Assembly: GCA_947372225.1 (NCBI GenBank)
Contig: CANBSV010000014.1
Coordinates: 1-37,572, forward strand
Direction of reading: 5' to 3'
DNA: 37,572 bases
Source: Burkholderiales bacterium
GTDB taxonomy: Bacteria; Pseudomonadota; Gammaproteobacteria; Burkholderiales; Burkholderiaceae_C
How positions within the stretch are numbered: position 1 is the stretch's first letter; each line of letters starts with the position of its first letter. The position numbers and the translations under genes were made by a program. The notes under the pieces were generated by a model. That model was not told the origin of the DNA. It made no database searches and saw only the letters and a list, made by a program, of their open reading frames with translations. Positions 1 through 10,895 of this stretch are shown piece by piece.

Positions 1-3000
1 GGCCAGCCGCAGGAACACTCGCTGTTCCAGATGATCCGCAACACCCACCGGCTGGCGCCGCAGCACACCGTGATCGCCTACAGCGACAACTCGTCGGTGA
101 TGGAGGGCGGTGTGATCGAGCGCTGGCAGCCCGAGGGCTACACCAACGCACCACGCTACGCCGGCCGCGAAGAGCTCGCCCACGTGCTCATGAAGGTCGA
201 GACGCACAACCACCCGACGGCCATCTCGCCGTTCCCGGGTGCTTCGACCGGCGCTGGTGGCGAGATTCGCGACGAAGGTGCCACCGGCCGCGGCTCCAAG
301 CCGAAGGCGGGCCTGACGGGCTTCACCGTGTCCAACTTGCACCTGCCCGGCACCGACTGGCCGTGGGAGCGCGTGGCTTACGGCAAGCCCGCGCACATTG
401 CCAGTGCGCTGCAGATCATGATCGAAGGCCCGCTGGGCGGTGCCGCGTTCAACAACGAGTTCGGCCGGCCCAACCTGGCCGGCTACTTCCGCGTCTATGA
501 ACAGGACGTGGGTTCGGGCGCCAGCACACAGCGCCGCGGCTATCACAAGCCCATCATGATCGCCGGCGGTCTGGGCACCATCTCGGCGTCGCAGACCGAC
601 AAGATCGCCTTCGCTGCGGGCACGCTGCTGATCCAGCTGGGCGGGCCCGGCATGCGCATCGGCATGGGCGGCAGTGCGGCCAGTTCGATGGCTGCGGGCG
701 CCAACGCGGTGTCGCTCGACTTCGATTCCGTGCAACGCGGCAACCCCGAGATCCAGCGTCGCGCACAAGAGGTCATCAACCACTGCGTGTCGCTCGGGCA
801 GGGCAACCCGATCCTGGCCATCCACGATGTGGGCGCGGGAGGCATTTCGAATGCCTTCCCGGAGCTGGTCGACGGGGCAGGGCGGGGTGCGCGCTTCGAC
901 TTGAGGCAGGTGCCGCTCGAAGAAAGCGGTCTGTCGCCCAAGGAAATCTGGAGCAACGAAAGCCAGGAGCGCTACGTGCTGGCGCTGCAGCCTGACCTGC
1001 TGCCCGTGTTCGACGCGATGTGCCTGCGCGAGCGCTGTCCCTACGCCGTGGTCGGCGTGGCCACCGACGCCAAGCAACTGGTGCTGGCCGATGCACCGCT
1101 CGACGACGACTTGGCCGTGAAGCCGCCGTCGGTGCTAGCCATCGACATGCCCATGGACGTGCTGCTGGGCAAGCCACCCAAGATGCACCGCGATGTGCGG
1201 CGCGTGGCGCCCGAACTGCCGGCGCTCGATCTGGCCGATGTGGCGCTTGAGGCCGTGGCCTTCGATGTGCTGCGTCACCCCACGGTCGCCAGCAAGCGCT
1301 TTTTGATCACCATCGGCGACCGCACCGTGGGTGGCCTGAGTCACCGCGATCCGATGGTCGGCCCTTGGCAAGTGCCGGTGGCCGATTGCGCGGTCACGCT
1401 GGCCGATCACGTGGGTTTGCGTGGTGAGGCGATGAGCATGGGCGAGCGCACGCCGCTGGCCGTGATCGATGCCGCCGCGTCGGGCCGCATGGCGGTGGGC
1501 GAGGCGTTGACCAACTTGCTGGCCGCGCCGTTCGTGCTCGAGCGCGTCAAGCTCAGCTGCAACTGGATGGCCGCTTGCGGCGAGCCTGGTGAAGACGCGG
1601 CGCTCTACGACACCGTGCGTGCCGTGGGCATGGAGCTGTGTCCCGCCTTGGGCATCAGCGTGCCGGTGGGCAAGGACAGCTTGTCGATGCGCACCCGCTG
1701 GAGCGAAGGCGGGCAGTCGCGTCAGGTGACCGCGCCGGTGTCGCTGATCGTGTCGGCCTTCGTCACGCTCGACGACGTGCGCGGCACCCTCACGCCGCAG
1801 CTGCAGCCCGGCGACAACACGCTGATCCTGATCGACCTGGGACAGGGCCGCAACCGCATGGCCGGCTCGATGCTCGCGCAGGTGCTCAACCAGACCGGCA
1901 ACGCCAGCGATGGCGTGCCCGACCTTGATGACCCGGCGCAGCTCAAATCGCTGATCGCCGCCATCAACGAACTGCGCGCCGAAGGCTGCCTGCTCGCGTA
2001 CCACGACCGCAGCGACGGCGGGCTGTGGGCCACGGTGTGCGAGATGGCGTTTGCCGGCCACGTGGGCGTGAGCCTGAACGTGGACATGCTGGTGACCGAG
2101 GGCGACGGCATCACCGACAGCCGCATGGACTGGGGCGACTCCAAGAACTGGGCCGGCCAGGTCGGCGCGCGCCGCCAGGAACTCACGCGCAAGGCGCTGT
2201 TCAGCGAGGAGCTCGGCGCCGTCATCCAAGTGCCCACCGCGGTGCGCAACGAGGTCATGCAAACGCTGCGCCGCCACGGTCTGTCGAAGCACAGCCACTT
2301 CATCGGCAAGCCCAACGACCGCAGCACGCTCGAGGTCTGGCGCGACACCAAGACGGTGTTCACCGCGCCGCTGCGCGAGTTGCAGCAGGCGTGGGACGAA
2401 GTGAGCTGGCGCATCGCCCAGCTGCGCGACAACCCCGCGTGCGCCGATGCCGAACACGCGGCCATCGGCGTGGTCGAAGACACCGGCTTGCACGTGCACT
2501 TGAGCTTCGATGCGGCCGACAACGTGGCCGCGCCGTTCATCAACACCACCCGCCCCAAGCTCGCGATCCTGCGCGAGCAAGGTGTCAACAGCCAGGTCGA
2601 GATGAGCCGCGCGATGGCGTTGGCCGGGTTTGACACCTACGACGTGCACATGAGCGATCTGCAGTCGGGCCGCGCGCGGCTTGATCAGTTCATCGGCTTC
2701 GTGGCCTGTGGCGGCTTCAGCTACGGCGACACGCTGGGCGCCGGCGAAGGCTGGGCCCGCTCGATCCTGTTCAACCCGATGCTTGCCGAGCAGTTCGCCA
2801 CCTTCTTTGCGCGCACCGACACCTTCGCGCTGGGCGTGTGCAACGGCTGCCAGATGATGGCTGCGCTCGCGCCCATCATCCCCGGCGCGCAGGCGTGGCC
2901 GCGCTTCACCCGCAACCTCAGCGAGCAGTTCGAGGCGCGGCTGTCGCTGGTCGAGGTGCTCGACAGCCCGTCGATCCTGCTTGCCGGCATGGCGGGCAGC

Positions 3001-3312
3001 CGGCTGCCGGTGGCGGTGTCGCACGGCGAAGGCCGTGCCGACTTCTCGCAGCGCGGTGATGCCAAGGCGGTGCACCGCGCCATGCGCTTCGTCGACCACG
3101 CCGGTCAGGCGACCGAGGCCTATCCGTTCAACCCGAACGGCAGCCCCGGTGGCCTCACCGCGGTGACCACGCCCGACGGCCGCTACACCGCGCTGATGCC
3201 GCACCCGGAGCGGGTGTTCCGTCAGGTGCAACTGAGCTGGACGAACGGCGATCTGGGTGCGCCCAGCCCCTGGATGCGCCTGTTTGGCAATGCGCGACGC
3301 TGGGTCGGCTGA
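1..3312 (+). CDS. purL: Phosphoribosylformylglycinamidine synthase, 5' truncated
   Basis: Large single-chain FGAM synthase of purine biosynthesis. It converts FGAR, glutamine and ATP to FGAM in the cytoplasm. The frame is open from base 1, so the gene starts before the window; about 1103 codons are present and roughly the first 200 residues of this ~1300-residue family are missing. The early KVETHNHPTAISPFPGA segment and the GAGGEIRDEGATGRG loop are the FGAR/ATP-binding signatures. The C-terminal class I glutamine amidotransferase domain has its nucleophile in GVCNGCQMM (Cys at window codon 947) and His/Glu in PHPER (codons 1068 and 1070). All catalytic elements in view are intact. The DUF1624 gene follows after 9 bases and may be cotranscribed. 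Confidence 0.97.
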   Translation, partial: GQPQEHSLFQMIRNTHRLAPQHTVIAYSDNSSVMEGGVIERWQPEGYTNAPRYAGREELAHVLMKVETHNHPTAISPFPGASTGAGGEIRDEGATGRGSKPKAGLTGFTVSNLHLPGTDWPWERVAYGKPAHIASALQIMIEGPLGGAAFNNEFGRPNLAGYFRVYEQDVGSGASTQRRGYHKPIMIAGGLGTISASQTDKIAFAAGTLLIQLGGPGMRIGMGGSAASSMAAGANAVSLDFDSVQRGNPEIQRRAQEVINHCVSLGQGNPILAIHDVGAGGISNAFPELVDGAGRGARFDLRQVPLEESGLSPKEIWSNESQERYVLALQPDLLPVFDAMCLRERCPYAVVGVATDAKQLVLADAPLDDDLAVKPPSVLAIDMPMDVLLGKPPKMHRDVRRVAPELPALDLADVALEAVAFDVLRHPTVASKRFLITIGDRTVGGLSHRDPMVGPWQVPVADCAVTLADHVGLRGEAMSMGERTPLAVIDAAASGRMAVGEALTNLLAAPFVLERVKLSCNWMAACGEPGEDAALYDTVRAVGMELCPALGISVPVGKDSLSMRTRWSEGGQSRQVTAPVSLIVSAFVTLDDVRGTLTPQLQPGDNTLILIDLGQGRNRMAGSMLAQVLNQTGNASDGVPDLDDPAQLKSLIAAINELRAEGCLLAYHDRSDGGLWATVCEMAFAGHVGVSLNVDMLVTEGDGITDSRMDWGDSKNWAGQVGARRQELTRKALFSEELGAVIQVPTAVRNEVMQTLRRHGLSKHSHFIGKPNDRSTLEVWRDTKTVFTAPLRELQQAWDEVSWRIAQLRDNPACADAEHAAIGVVEDTGLHVHLSFDAADNVAAPFINTTRPKLAILREQGVNSQVEMSRAMALAGFDTYDVHMSDLQSGRARLDQFIGFVACGGFSYGDTLGAGEGWARSILFNPMLAEQFATFFARTDTFALGVCNGCQMMAALAPIIPGAQAWPRFTRNLSEQFEARLSLVEVLDSPSILLAGMAGSRLPVAVSHGEGRADFSQRGDAKAVHRAMRFVDHAGQATEAYPFNPNGSPGGLTAVTTPDGRYTALMPHPERVFRQVQLSWTNGDLGAPSPWMRLFGNARRWVG

Positions 3313-3321
3313 GCCTGACGC

Positions 3322-4080
3322 ATGAAGCCCGCCGTGACGCGCGTGCACGGCGGTGAGCGGTTCGAGCGGCTCGACGCACTGCGTGGCGCGGCCATCGTCT
3401 GGATGGCCGGGTTTCACTTGTGCTTCGATCTGAACCAGGCCGGATTCATCTCGCAGAACTTCTACGACGACCCGCTGTGGACCACGCAGCGCAGCGCCAT
3501 CGTCAGCCTGTTCGTGTTTTGCGTGGGGCTGTCGCAAGCGGTGGCGCTGGACCAGGGGCAGGGCAGCGCGCGCTTCTGGAAGCGCTGGGCCCAGGTGGCC
3601 GGCTGCGCGCTGCTGGTGAGCGCCGGCTCGTGGTTCATGTTTCCGCGCAGCTACATCAGCTTTGGCGTGCTGCACGGCATTGCGCTGATGCTGCTGGTGC
3701 TTCGGGTTGCCGCTCCAGCGCAGCGTTGGCTGTGGCCGCTGGGCGCGCTGGCGCTGCTGTTGCCGATGTGGGTGGCGCATCCCGTTTTTGACAGCCGTGC
3801 CACCAACTGGATCGGGCTGGTCACCCACAAACCCATCACCGAAGACTACGTGCCACTGCTGCCGTGGCTGGGCGTGGCGCTGTGGGGTCTGGCCGCAGGG
3901 CAATGGGCGCTGCGCCAGCGCCGCGGCTGGTTGGCCGATGCGTTGCCCTCGGGGTTGCGCGCGGCATGCCGGCCACTGACCTGGCTGGGACAGCGCAGCT
4001 TGCTGTTCTACATGGCGCACCAACCGGTGCTGATCGCGCTGGTCATGGGCGCCGCGTGGTGGTTGCACCGCAGCCCCTGA
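3322..4080 (+). CDS. DUF1624 membrane protein (heparan-glucosaminide acetyltransferase-like)
   Basis: A 252-residue inner-membrane protein with about seven hydrophobic segments. It opens with the family signature RLDALRGAAIVWMAGFHLCFDL (residues about 16-37), typical of DUF1624 and of the catalytic region of heparan-alpha-glucosaminide N-acetyltransferase-like proteins. These are thought to move acyl groups across a membrane, but the bacterial substrate is not known and cannot be read here. The C-terminal LTWLGQRSLLFYMAHQPVLI segment is also typical of the family. It starts 9 bases after purL, so cotranscription is likely. A function in purine metabolism is not implied. Confidence 0.8.
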   Translation: MKPAVTRVHGGERFERLDALRGAAIVWMAGFHLCFDLNQAGFISQNFYDDPLWTTQRSAIVSLFVFCVGLSQAVALDQGQGSARFWKRWAQVAGCALLVSAGSWFMFPRSYISFGVLHGIALMLLVLRVAAPAQRWLWPLGALALLLPMWVAHPVFDSRATNWIGLVTHKPITEDYVPLLPWLGVALWGLAAGQWALRQRRGWLADALPSGLRAACRPLTWLGQRSLLFYMAHQPVLIALVMGAAWWLHRSP

Positions 4081-4096
4081 GCGCAGGGCCACCCGC

Positions 4097-4102
4097 TACC
4101 AT
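4097..4102 (+). promoter_or_regulatory. Candidate -10 element for rlmB (TACCAT)
   Basis: TACCAT lies 7 bases before the rlmB ATG, followed by a CG-rich stretch (CGCCGCG). If used, transcription would start at or within a few bases of the start codon, giving a leaderless or near-leaderless mRNA. No convincing -35 box is visible. The arrangement matches those before parE and comEC. Confidence 0.35.
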
Positions 4103-4109
4103 CGCCGCG

Positions 4110-4859
4110 ATGAGCACCAAGGTTTTATTCGGCTTTCACGCCGTCACGATCCGTCTGAAGACGGCCCCCCAGTCGGTCATCGAGATCCACGTCGACACCG
4201 GCCGGCGCGATCAGCGCATGCGCCAGTTCGCCGAGCGGGCCACCGCTGCGGGCGCCAAGCTGGTCGACAGCACGGACACGCAGCTGCAAAAGATGTGCGG
4301 CACGCACCGCCACCAAGGCGTGGTGGCGCGCGTGCAGCCGGTGGCGCTCAGCCACTCGCTCGACGACACGCTCGACGAGCTCGATTCGGTCGGCGGCAAT
4401 CCGCTGCTGCTGGTGCTCGATGGCATCACCGACCCGCACAACCTGGGTGCGTGCCTGCGCGTGGCCGACGGCGCCGGCGCCCATGCCGTGATCGCGCCCA
4501 AGGACCACGCCGTGGGCGTCAACGCCACGGTGTCCAAGGTGGCCAGCGGCGCGGCCGAGACGGTGCCTTATTTCATGGTCACCAACCTCGCGCGCACCCT
4601 CAATGAGCTGAAAGACCGCAACATCCGCGTCATCGGCACGTCCGACACCGCCACGAAGTCGATCTACGACATCGACCTGAGCGGCCCCGTCGCGCTGGTG
4701 CTCGGAGCCGAAGGCGCCGGCATGCGTCAGCTCACCGGCAAGACCTGCGACGAGCTGGTCAGCATCCCGATGCGCGGCGCGGTGGAAAGCCTCAACGTCT
4801 CGGTGGCCAGCGGGGTTTGCCTGTACGAGGCGCTGAGGCAGCGCGACCGGAAAGCCTGA
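4110..4859 (+). CDS. rlmB: 23S rRNA (guanosine-2251-2'-O)-methyltransferase RlmB
   Basis: SpoU-family (SPOUT/TrmH class) methyltransferase, 249 residues, the usual size. It uses S-adenosylmethionine to methylate the 2'-O of a guanosine in the peptidyl-transferase loop of 23S rRNA. The N-terminal RNA-binding domain starts MSTKVLFGFHAV. The three knot motifs are in order: LDGITDPHNLGACLRVAD (N111, R117), LVLGAEGAGM (E201) and SIPMRGAVESLNVSVASG (N229). The ATG at 4110 is preferred over a longer open frame because the family begins with this segment and because the upstream part overlaps the DUF1624 gene. There is no Shine-Dalgarno sequence. Its stop lies only 7 bases from the stop of convergent hsdR, with no terminator between. 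Confidence 0.95.
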   Translation: MSTKVLFGFHAVTIRLKTAPQSVIEIHVDTGRRDQRMRQFAERATAAGAKLVDSTDTQLQKMCGTHRHQGVVARVQPVALSHSLDDTLDELDSVGGNPLLLVLDGITDPHNLGACLRVADGAGAHAVIAPKDHAVGVNATVSKVASGAAETVPYFMVTNLARTLNELKDRNIRVIGTSDTATKSIYDIDLSGPVALVLGAEGAGMRQLTGKTCDELVSIPMRGAVESLNVSVASGVCLYEALRQRDRKA

Positions 4860-4866
4860 CGCCCGA

Positions 4867-7211
4867 TCAGGTGTACAGGTGGCGCTGAAACCCCACAAAG
4901 ACCTCACGCACCCGCGTGGGGTCGCCCAGTTCGGCAAACGCTTCGTTGAGCGCCTGGTACTTCAGGCGCAGCAGCGGCGACAGCTTCTCGGCGTCGAGCT
5001 CGTCCACGCCCTGGCTCACGTATTGAGCCAGCACGAAATCGACGAAGGTCTTTTGCTTGTCGGTGAACTCGGCGGCGGTGGCTGACTGGGCTGCGGCAGC
5101 GCGTTCGGCCCGGGTCACGGGCTGGGCCGCAAAGGCCACGTAGGCCAGCACGTCGAACAGGTCGCTGTTTTCGGCCTCGATGATCTTTTGCATCTCGGCC
5201 AGCGGCTCGCGGCCAAAGCCTTTGTCGGCCAACCCGAGCAGCAGCGCCTTGCGGGTGTCGGGCGCGCTCCAGATGCGGCGCAGTTCGTCTTCGTCCTTGA
5301 AGAACTCGGGCAAGGCGCCGTACATCGTTTCCAGAAACTGCGCCGCCGACATCGGCCGCCCGTCGGCGCTCCAGAAGCTGGTGGACGTCATGCTCTGGAT
5401 GCTGCGCGCCTTGCCGTCGGCCAGCTTGATCTTGATGCGCTCGGGCCGTGGGTCTGCGGGCGTGTCGGGCGGCGGTTCGTTGGCTGGGATGTCGGTCCCA
5501 CCTGTCCCGGTGGTCAGCGTCTTCGGCTCAGGCTCGATCGGCTCGCCGTCCCATTCGGGGTCGCTGAAGTGGTGGTGTGCCTTCACGAAGTCGTAGATCG
5601 TGAAGAAGTCCTTGCCGTCGTACAGCCGCGTGCCCCGGCCGATGATCTGCTTGAACTCGATCATCGAATTCACCGGCCGCATCAGCACGATGTTGCGCAC
5701 GTTGCGCGCATCCACGCCGGTGCTGAGCTTTTGCGACGTGGTCAGGATGGTCGGGATGGTTTTCTCGTTGTCCTGAAAGTCACGCAGGTGCTGGTCACCG
5801 ATGGCGCCGTCGTTGGCGGTCACCCGGGCGCAGTAGTTGGCGTTGGTGCTGGTCTTGGCCTGGTTGATCAAGTCGCGCACGGCCAGTGCGTGGGCCTGCG
5901 TGGCACAGAACACGATGGTCTTTTCGCGCTGGTCGATCATCTGCATCAGCAGCTTCACGCGGTAGCTCTCGCGTTCCTTGATCTCGATGACGCGGTTGAA
6001 GTCTTTTTCTTCGTAGCGCTTGCCCGCCTCGATCGCGCCTTCGATCACTTCGTCGTCCGCGGTGTAGACGTAGTCGTCCAGCGTCGTGGCGATCTGCTTG
6101 ACCTTGAACGGCGTCAGGAAGCCGTCGTTGATGCCCTCCTTGAGCGAGTACACGAACACGGGCTCGCCAAAGTAGGCGTAGGTGTCGCCGTTGAGCTTGC
6201 GCTTGGGCGTGGCGGTCAGGCCCAGTTGCACCGCCGGCGCAAAGTAGTCGAGGATCGCTCGCCAGTTGCTCTCGTCGCTGGCGCCGCCGCGGTGGCATTC
6301 GTCGATCACGATGAAGTCGAAGAAATCCGCCGGGTACTCGCCAAAGTACGGCGACGGTTGGCCCTCACGGGGCGGGCCGCTCATGAAGGTCTGGAAGATC
6401 GTGAAGAAGATGCTGCCGTTCTTGGGCACGCGCCCCTTCTTGCGGATGTCGGCCGGGTCGATGCGCACCAGCGCATCGTCGGCAAACGCCGAAAACGCGT
6501 TGTAGGCCTGATCGGCCAGGATGTTGCGATCGGCCAGAAACAGAATGCGCGGGCGGCGCGTGGGCTCGGCGCCGCTCTTCCAGTCGGCCACGTTCCAGCG
6601 GCTTTGAAACAGCTTCCACGCCAGCTGAAAGGCAATGAAGGTCTTGCCCGTGCCGGTGGCCAGCGTCAGCAAGATGCGATCGCGCCCGGCGGCGATGGCT
6701 TCGAGCACGCGGGTGATGGCGATGTCCTGGTAGTAGCGGCCCTGCCAGGTGCCGCCCTTGTCCTCGAACGCGATGGCCGCAAACCGGTTGCGCCACGCAG
6801 CGGTGGCCGCCTCGGCTTCGGCAAAGGTCAGCGCCCACAGCTCATCGGGGCTCGGGTAGCCGGCCACGTCGCCTTCGGCGCCGGTGGTCATGTCGATGCG
6901 GTAGATCGCCTGCCCGTTGGTGGCAAAGGTGAAGCGCACCGCCAGCTTGGCGGCGTAACTCTTGGCCTGGCCCGCGCCTTCGGTGTGCGGCTTGCCCCAC
7001 GCCTTGGCCTCGATGACCGCCAGCTTGGTGTTGCGGTACACCAGCACGTAGTCGGCGATCTCGGCCTTGGCCCGTTGCGACTTGCCGCCGCCACCCTGCA
7101 AGCGCCCCAGCGTGATGCCGTGCTCGCGCATCACGCGGCTGCCGTCCACCACGCCCCAGCCGGCGGCGGCCAGGGCAGGGTCGATGTGCTCGGCGCGGGT
7201 TTCGGCTTCGT

Positions 7212-7215
<4 letters not shown>
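4867..7215 (-). CDS. hsdR: Type I restriction endonuclease subunit R (EcoEI-like)
   Basis: Motor and nuclease subunit of a type I restriction-modification enzyme, 782 residues. The N-terminal nuclease domain shows the PD-(D/E)XK pattern D55 and E69-A-K71 (in AVIEAKAW). The SF2 helicase core has Walker A ATGTGKT (186-192), the DECH box (305-308) and motif III TAT (334-336), then a second RecA lobe with SxKLSTGVDA and QIIGRGTR. The C-terminal third (from about 640) fits the EcoEI R C-terminal domain. No frameshift or missing motif is seen, so it should be active. ATG 7215 overlaps the stop of the RhuM/Fic gene by 4 bases (ATGA), indicating translational coupling. The MNEAETRAEHIDPALAAAGW start is characteristic of this HsdR subgroup. 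Confidence 0.95.

Positions 7216-7221
<6 letters not shown>
7201..7221. repeat. 21-bp direct repeat, copy at the hsdR start
   Basis: This copy spans the hsdR start codon and its first five codons plus 6 upstream bases. It matches 8217-8237 at 20 of 21 positions, with the first 15 bases identical. The two copies bracket the RhuM/Fic gene. Confidence 0.85.
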
Positions 7222-8240
<1,019 letters not shown>

Positions 8241-8247
8241 TCCGTTC

Positions 8248-9447
8248 CTACAGCGCGCCGGTGAAAGCCTGGTGGAGCAGGGATTTCTTCAGTTCGTCGA
8301 GGGCGGCGAGTTTCTGCCTAAACAGCACTGTGAGCGAGTCCGTCTGTTCACCAAGCACCGCGAAGCGCTCCACGATTGACTTCTGCTCCGCTATTGGCGG
8401 GATGGTCAGGACGGCCTTTTTCACAAGATCTCCGCTGATGTTCTTGACCACGGCGCCTGCTGCAAGGGAGGCAAACTGGTTCTGGACGAACTGCGACGAA
8501 AGCAGGTAGTAGAAATAGTCTGCGTCCAACTCGTCGCTCAGTCTCAGCGCGAACCACCCGTCGTGGATGTACCCGCTGGTCTTCATGATGTACGGACGGC
8601 CGAAGGACATTGAATTCGTCAGGATGAAGTCGCCTTCCTTGACATACCTAGACTGCTTCGCCCCTTCCGGGGTAATCCTTTGGGCTGTCGAGTAGACGTA
8701 CTTTCCGCCTTCCTCGGTGTCACCGATCTTGATCCAGTTCACGCCGTCGGGTGCGGTGCTGAAGAAGCTCTTGATCGGTCGGGGGGAGCTTCCCCGTTCG
8801 ACCTTGCAAACCTGACCCAGTGTTCGGTCGGCCCATCCTTCACCCCGTCGGGTGAAGACCTCCCGCAAGTAGTCGTCGAACAACTCCCGCGCATTCCGCA
8901 GGTTCTTCTCGGCGTTGGCCTTGGCGGTTGCGATGCCCTCGCAGGCTTCGTCGAGAATGGCGACGATGCGGCGCTGGTCGCCAAGGGGAGCGATTGGGAC
9001 CTTGATTTCCCGAATCATCCCCATGTTCAAACCGCGCCGATCATTGTCGGCATCGCTGGTCAGCCGCCGAATCTCCTCATAGCGTCCATGAAGATTGGCA
9101 AACAGAAACTCCGAGAGCAATCCTGCAGTCTGTTTTGGAGTGATGCTGACCAGTGACTGATTGCATGTTGCCAATGTCCTGAGAAGGGCAACAGTTCCTC
9201 GGGTCTTGCCTTGGCCGTTCAGAGCAATCATCACCGAGTTGATCGGAAGCAACTTGGCGTTGGAAGCCTTCATCCCTGCCTCAGTTATCCGACCGTCGCA
9301 GTCTCGGATTTCGCGTCTGTGAATGTCCCCGGACACCAGCCACCTAATGTCGCCACCATAGAAAGCAGGGTTTGCTGTGCTTGGGGTTCCGCCAGTAGCG
9401 AGGTCGCAGACCTCACCAATTTTCTTAATTTGCCAACCGGCGATCAA
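8248..9447 (-). CDS. hsdS: Type I restriction-modification specificity subunit S
   Basis: Target-recognition subunit, 399 residues, with two half-repeats. The first target-recognition domain is about 1-152. The first conserved helical spacer begins PLGDQRRIVAILDEACEGI (154-172) and runs to about 198. The second recognition domain is about 203-348, and the second spacer starts PPIAEQKSIVERFAVL (350-365) and ends LLHQAFTGAL. It binds HsdM and sets the bipartite DNA site, which cannot be predicted here. The start is TTG at 9447, overlapping the hsdM stop as TTGA; no ATG gives a plausible N-terminus and the reading MIAGWQIKKIGEV fits the family. Base composition is visibly more A+T-rich than in neighbouring genes, especially 8650-9450, as expected for horizontally exchanged recognition domains. 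Confidence 0.93.
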   Translation of the reverse strand: MIAGWQIKKIGEVCDLATGGTPSTANPAFYGGDIRWLVSGDIHRREIRDCDGRITEAGMKASNAKLLPINSVMIALNGQGKTRGTVALLRTLATCNQSLVSITPKQTAGLLSEFLFANLHGRYEEIRRLTSDADNDRRGLNMGMIREIKVPIAPLGDQRRIVAILDEACEGIATAKANAEKNLRNARELFDDYLREVFTRRGEGWADRTLGQVCKVERGSSPRPIKSFFSTAPDGVNWIKIGDTEEGGKYVYSTAQRITPEGAKQSRYVKEGDFILTNSMSFGRPYIMKTSGYIHDGWFALRLSDELDADYFYYLLSSQFVQNQFASLAAGAVVKNISGDLVKKAVLTIPPIAEQKSIVERFAVLGEQTDSLTVLFRQKLAALDELKKSLLHQAFTGAL

Positions 9448-10895
9448 AGTAAGCCCCGAATCGTCGTCAACACGTCGGCACTCTCCGCATCCAGCGCCTC
9501 GATCTCATCAAGGATTTCCTGCGGCGTGCGCAGCGCGACCTCATCGCCACCGTTGGGGTTCTTGACTGACAGGTCGAAGGTGGCGGTGTCGATGCCGGCA
9601 ACGTCCACCGACCAGCTGCGCGCCGAGTCGGAGTAGGTCTTTTGCTGCTCGATGAAGTCGACCAGGTCGGCGTCGTTGAGCGGATTGGTCTTGCCCATGT
9701 TGCGGCCCACGTCGAGCTGGTAGAACCAGACGCGGCGTGTGGGCTCGCCCTTGTTGAAGAACAGCACCACGGTCTTGACGCCGGCGCCTTGAAAGGTGCC
9801 GCCGGGGCAGTCGAGCACGGTGTGCAGGTTGCAGCTCTCGAGCAGCAGTTGGCGGATGCTGGTGCTCGCGTTGTCGGTGTTGCTGAGAAAGGTGTTCTTG
9901 ATGACGATGGCTGCGCGCCCGCCGGCCTTGAGCGTCTTGATGAAGTGCTGCAAGAACAAGAAGGCCGTCTCGCCGGTCTTGATGGGAAAGTTCTGCTGAA
10001 CCTCTTTGCGCTCTTTGCCGCCAAAGGGCGGGTTGGCCAGGATCACATCGAAGCGGTCGCGGTCCTGGATGTCGCTGAGGTTGTCGGCCAGCGTGTTGGC
10101 GTGCACGACGTTGGGCGCTTCGATGCCGTGCAGGATCATGTTCATGATCGCAATCACGTAGGCAAGGCTTTTCTTCTCCTTGCCGTAGAAGGTGCGCGTT
10201 TGCAGCGTGGCCAGATCGTCGGCCTTGGTGGCCTGGGGCAGCAGGTAATCAAAGGCCTCGCACAGAAAGCCGGCCGAGCCACAGGCGCCGTCGTAGATGC
10301 GCTCGCCGATGTGGGGTGCCACCACCTTGATCATGGCGCGGATCAGCGGGCGCGGCGTGTAGTACTCGCCGCCGTTGCGCCCGGCGTTGCCCATGTTCTT
10401 GATCTTGGCTTCGTACAGGTGCGACAGCTCGTGCTTTTCGGTCTGTGAGCCAAAGCGCAGCTCGTCCACGCGCTCGATCACGTCGCGCAGGTTGTAGCCG
10501 CTCTGGATCTTGTTCTTGATCTCGCTGAAGACCTCGCCGATCTTGTATTCGATGGTGTTGGGCCCGCTGGCGCGCTGCTTGAAGCCGGCCAGGTAGGGGA
10601 TCAACCGCCAGTTGACGAAGTCGCGCAGGTCGTCGCCGGTGAGCGCGGCGTTGTGGTCGATCCGGCCATCGGGCGTGCGCGGGGCGGCCCACGCTTCCCA
10701 GCGGTGGTCGGCATCGATGATGGGTTGGTAGCGCTTGCCTTCGAGCTCAGCTTCGAGCGCCTTGTCACGCTCGAGCGCGTCGAGGTACTTCAGGAACAGC
10801 AGCCACGACGACTGCTCGGTGTAGTCGAGCTCACTGGTGCACCCGGCATCCTTGTGCAGGATGTCGTCGATGTTCTTGAAGGTTTGCTCAAACAT
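9444..10895 (-). CDS. hsdM: Type I restriction-modification DNA methyltransferase subunit M
   Basis: N6-adenine methyltransferase subunit, 483 residues from ATG 10895. The N-terminal helical HsdM domain (MFEQTFKNIDDILHKDAG, to about 150) is followed by the methylase core. The SAM-binding motif I is DGACGSAGF (202-210) and the catalytic motif IV is NPPF (288-291). With HsdS it protects host DNA, and with HsdR it forms the restriction complex. The frame is open upstream to 10928, but the family begins at MFEQTF, so 10895 was chosen; no strong ribosome-binding site precedes it. Its last bases overlap the TTG start of hsdS. The system looks complete: M, S and R are all intact and in one transcription direction. 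Confidence 0.95.
   Translation of the reverse strand: MFEQTFKNIDDILHKDAGCTSELDYTEQSSWLLFLKYLDALERDKALEAELEGKRYQPIIDADHRWEAWAAPRTPDGRIDHNAALTGDDLRDFVNWRLIPYLAGFKQRASGPNTIEYKIGEVFSEIKNKIQSGYNLRDVIERVDELRFGSQTEKHELSHLYEAKIKNMGNAGRNGGEYYTPRPLIRAMIKVVAPHIGERIYDGACGSAGFLCEAFDYLLPQATKADDLATLQTRTFYGKEKKSLAYVIAIMNMILHGIEAPNVVHANTLADNLSDIQDRDRFDVILANPPFGGKERKEVQQNFPIKTGETAFLFLQHFIKTLKAGGRAAIVIKNTFLSNTDNASTSIRQLLLESCNLHTVLDCPGGTFQGAGVKTVVLFFNKGEPTRRVWFYQLDVGRNMGKTNPLNDADLVDFIEQQKTYSDSARSWSVDVAGIDTATFDLSVKNPNGGDEVALRTPQEILDEIEALDAESADVLTTIRGLL

Noticed and set aside
1135..4092. 985-codon open frame on the minus strand opposite purL and the DUF1624 gene
   Set aside because: It mirrors intact, well-recognised genes on the other strand and its translation is rich in His, Arg, Gln and Ala, as expected for an antisense frame of G+C-rich coding DNA. 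No domain is recognisable.
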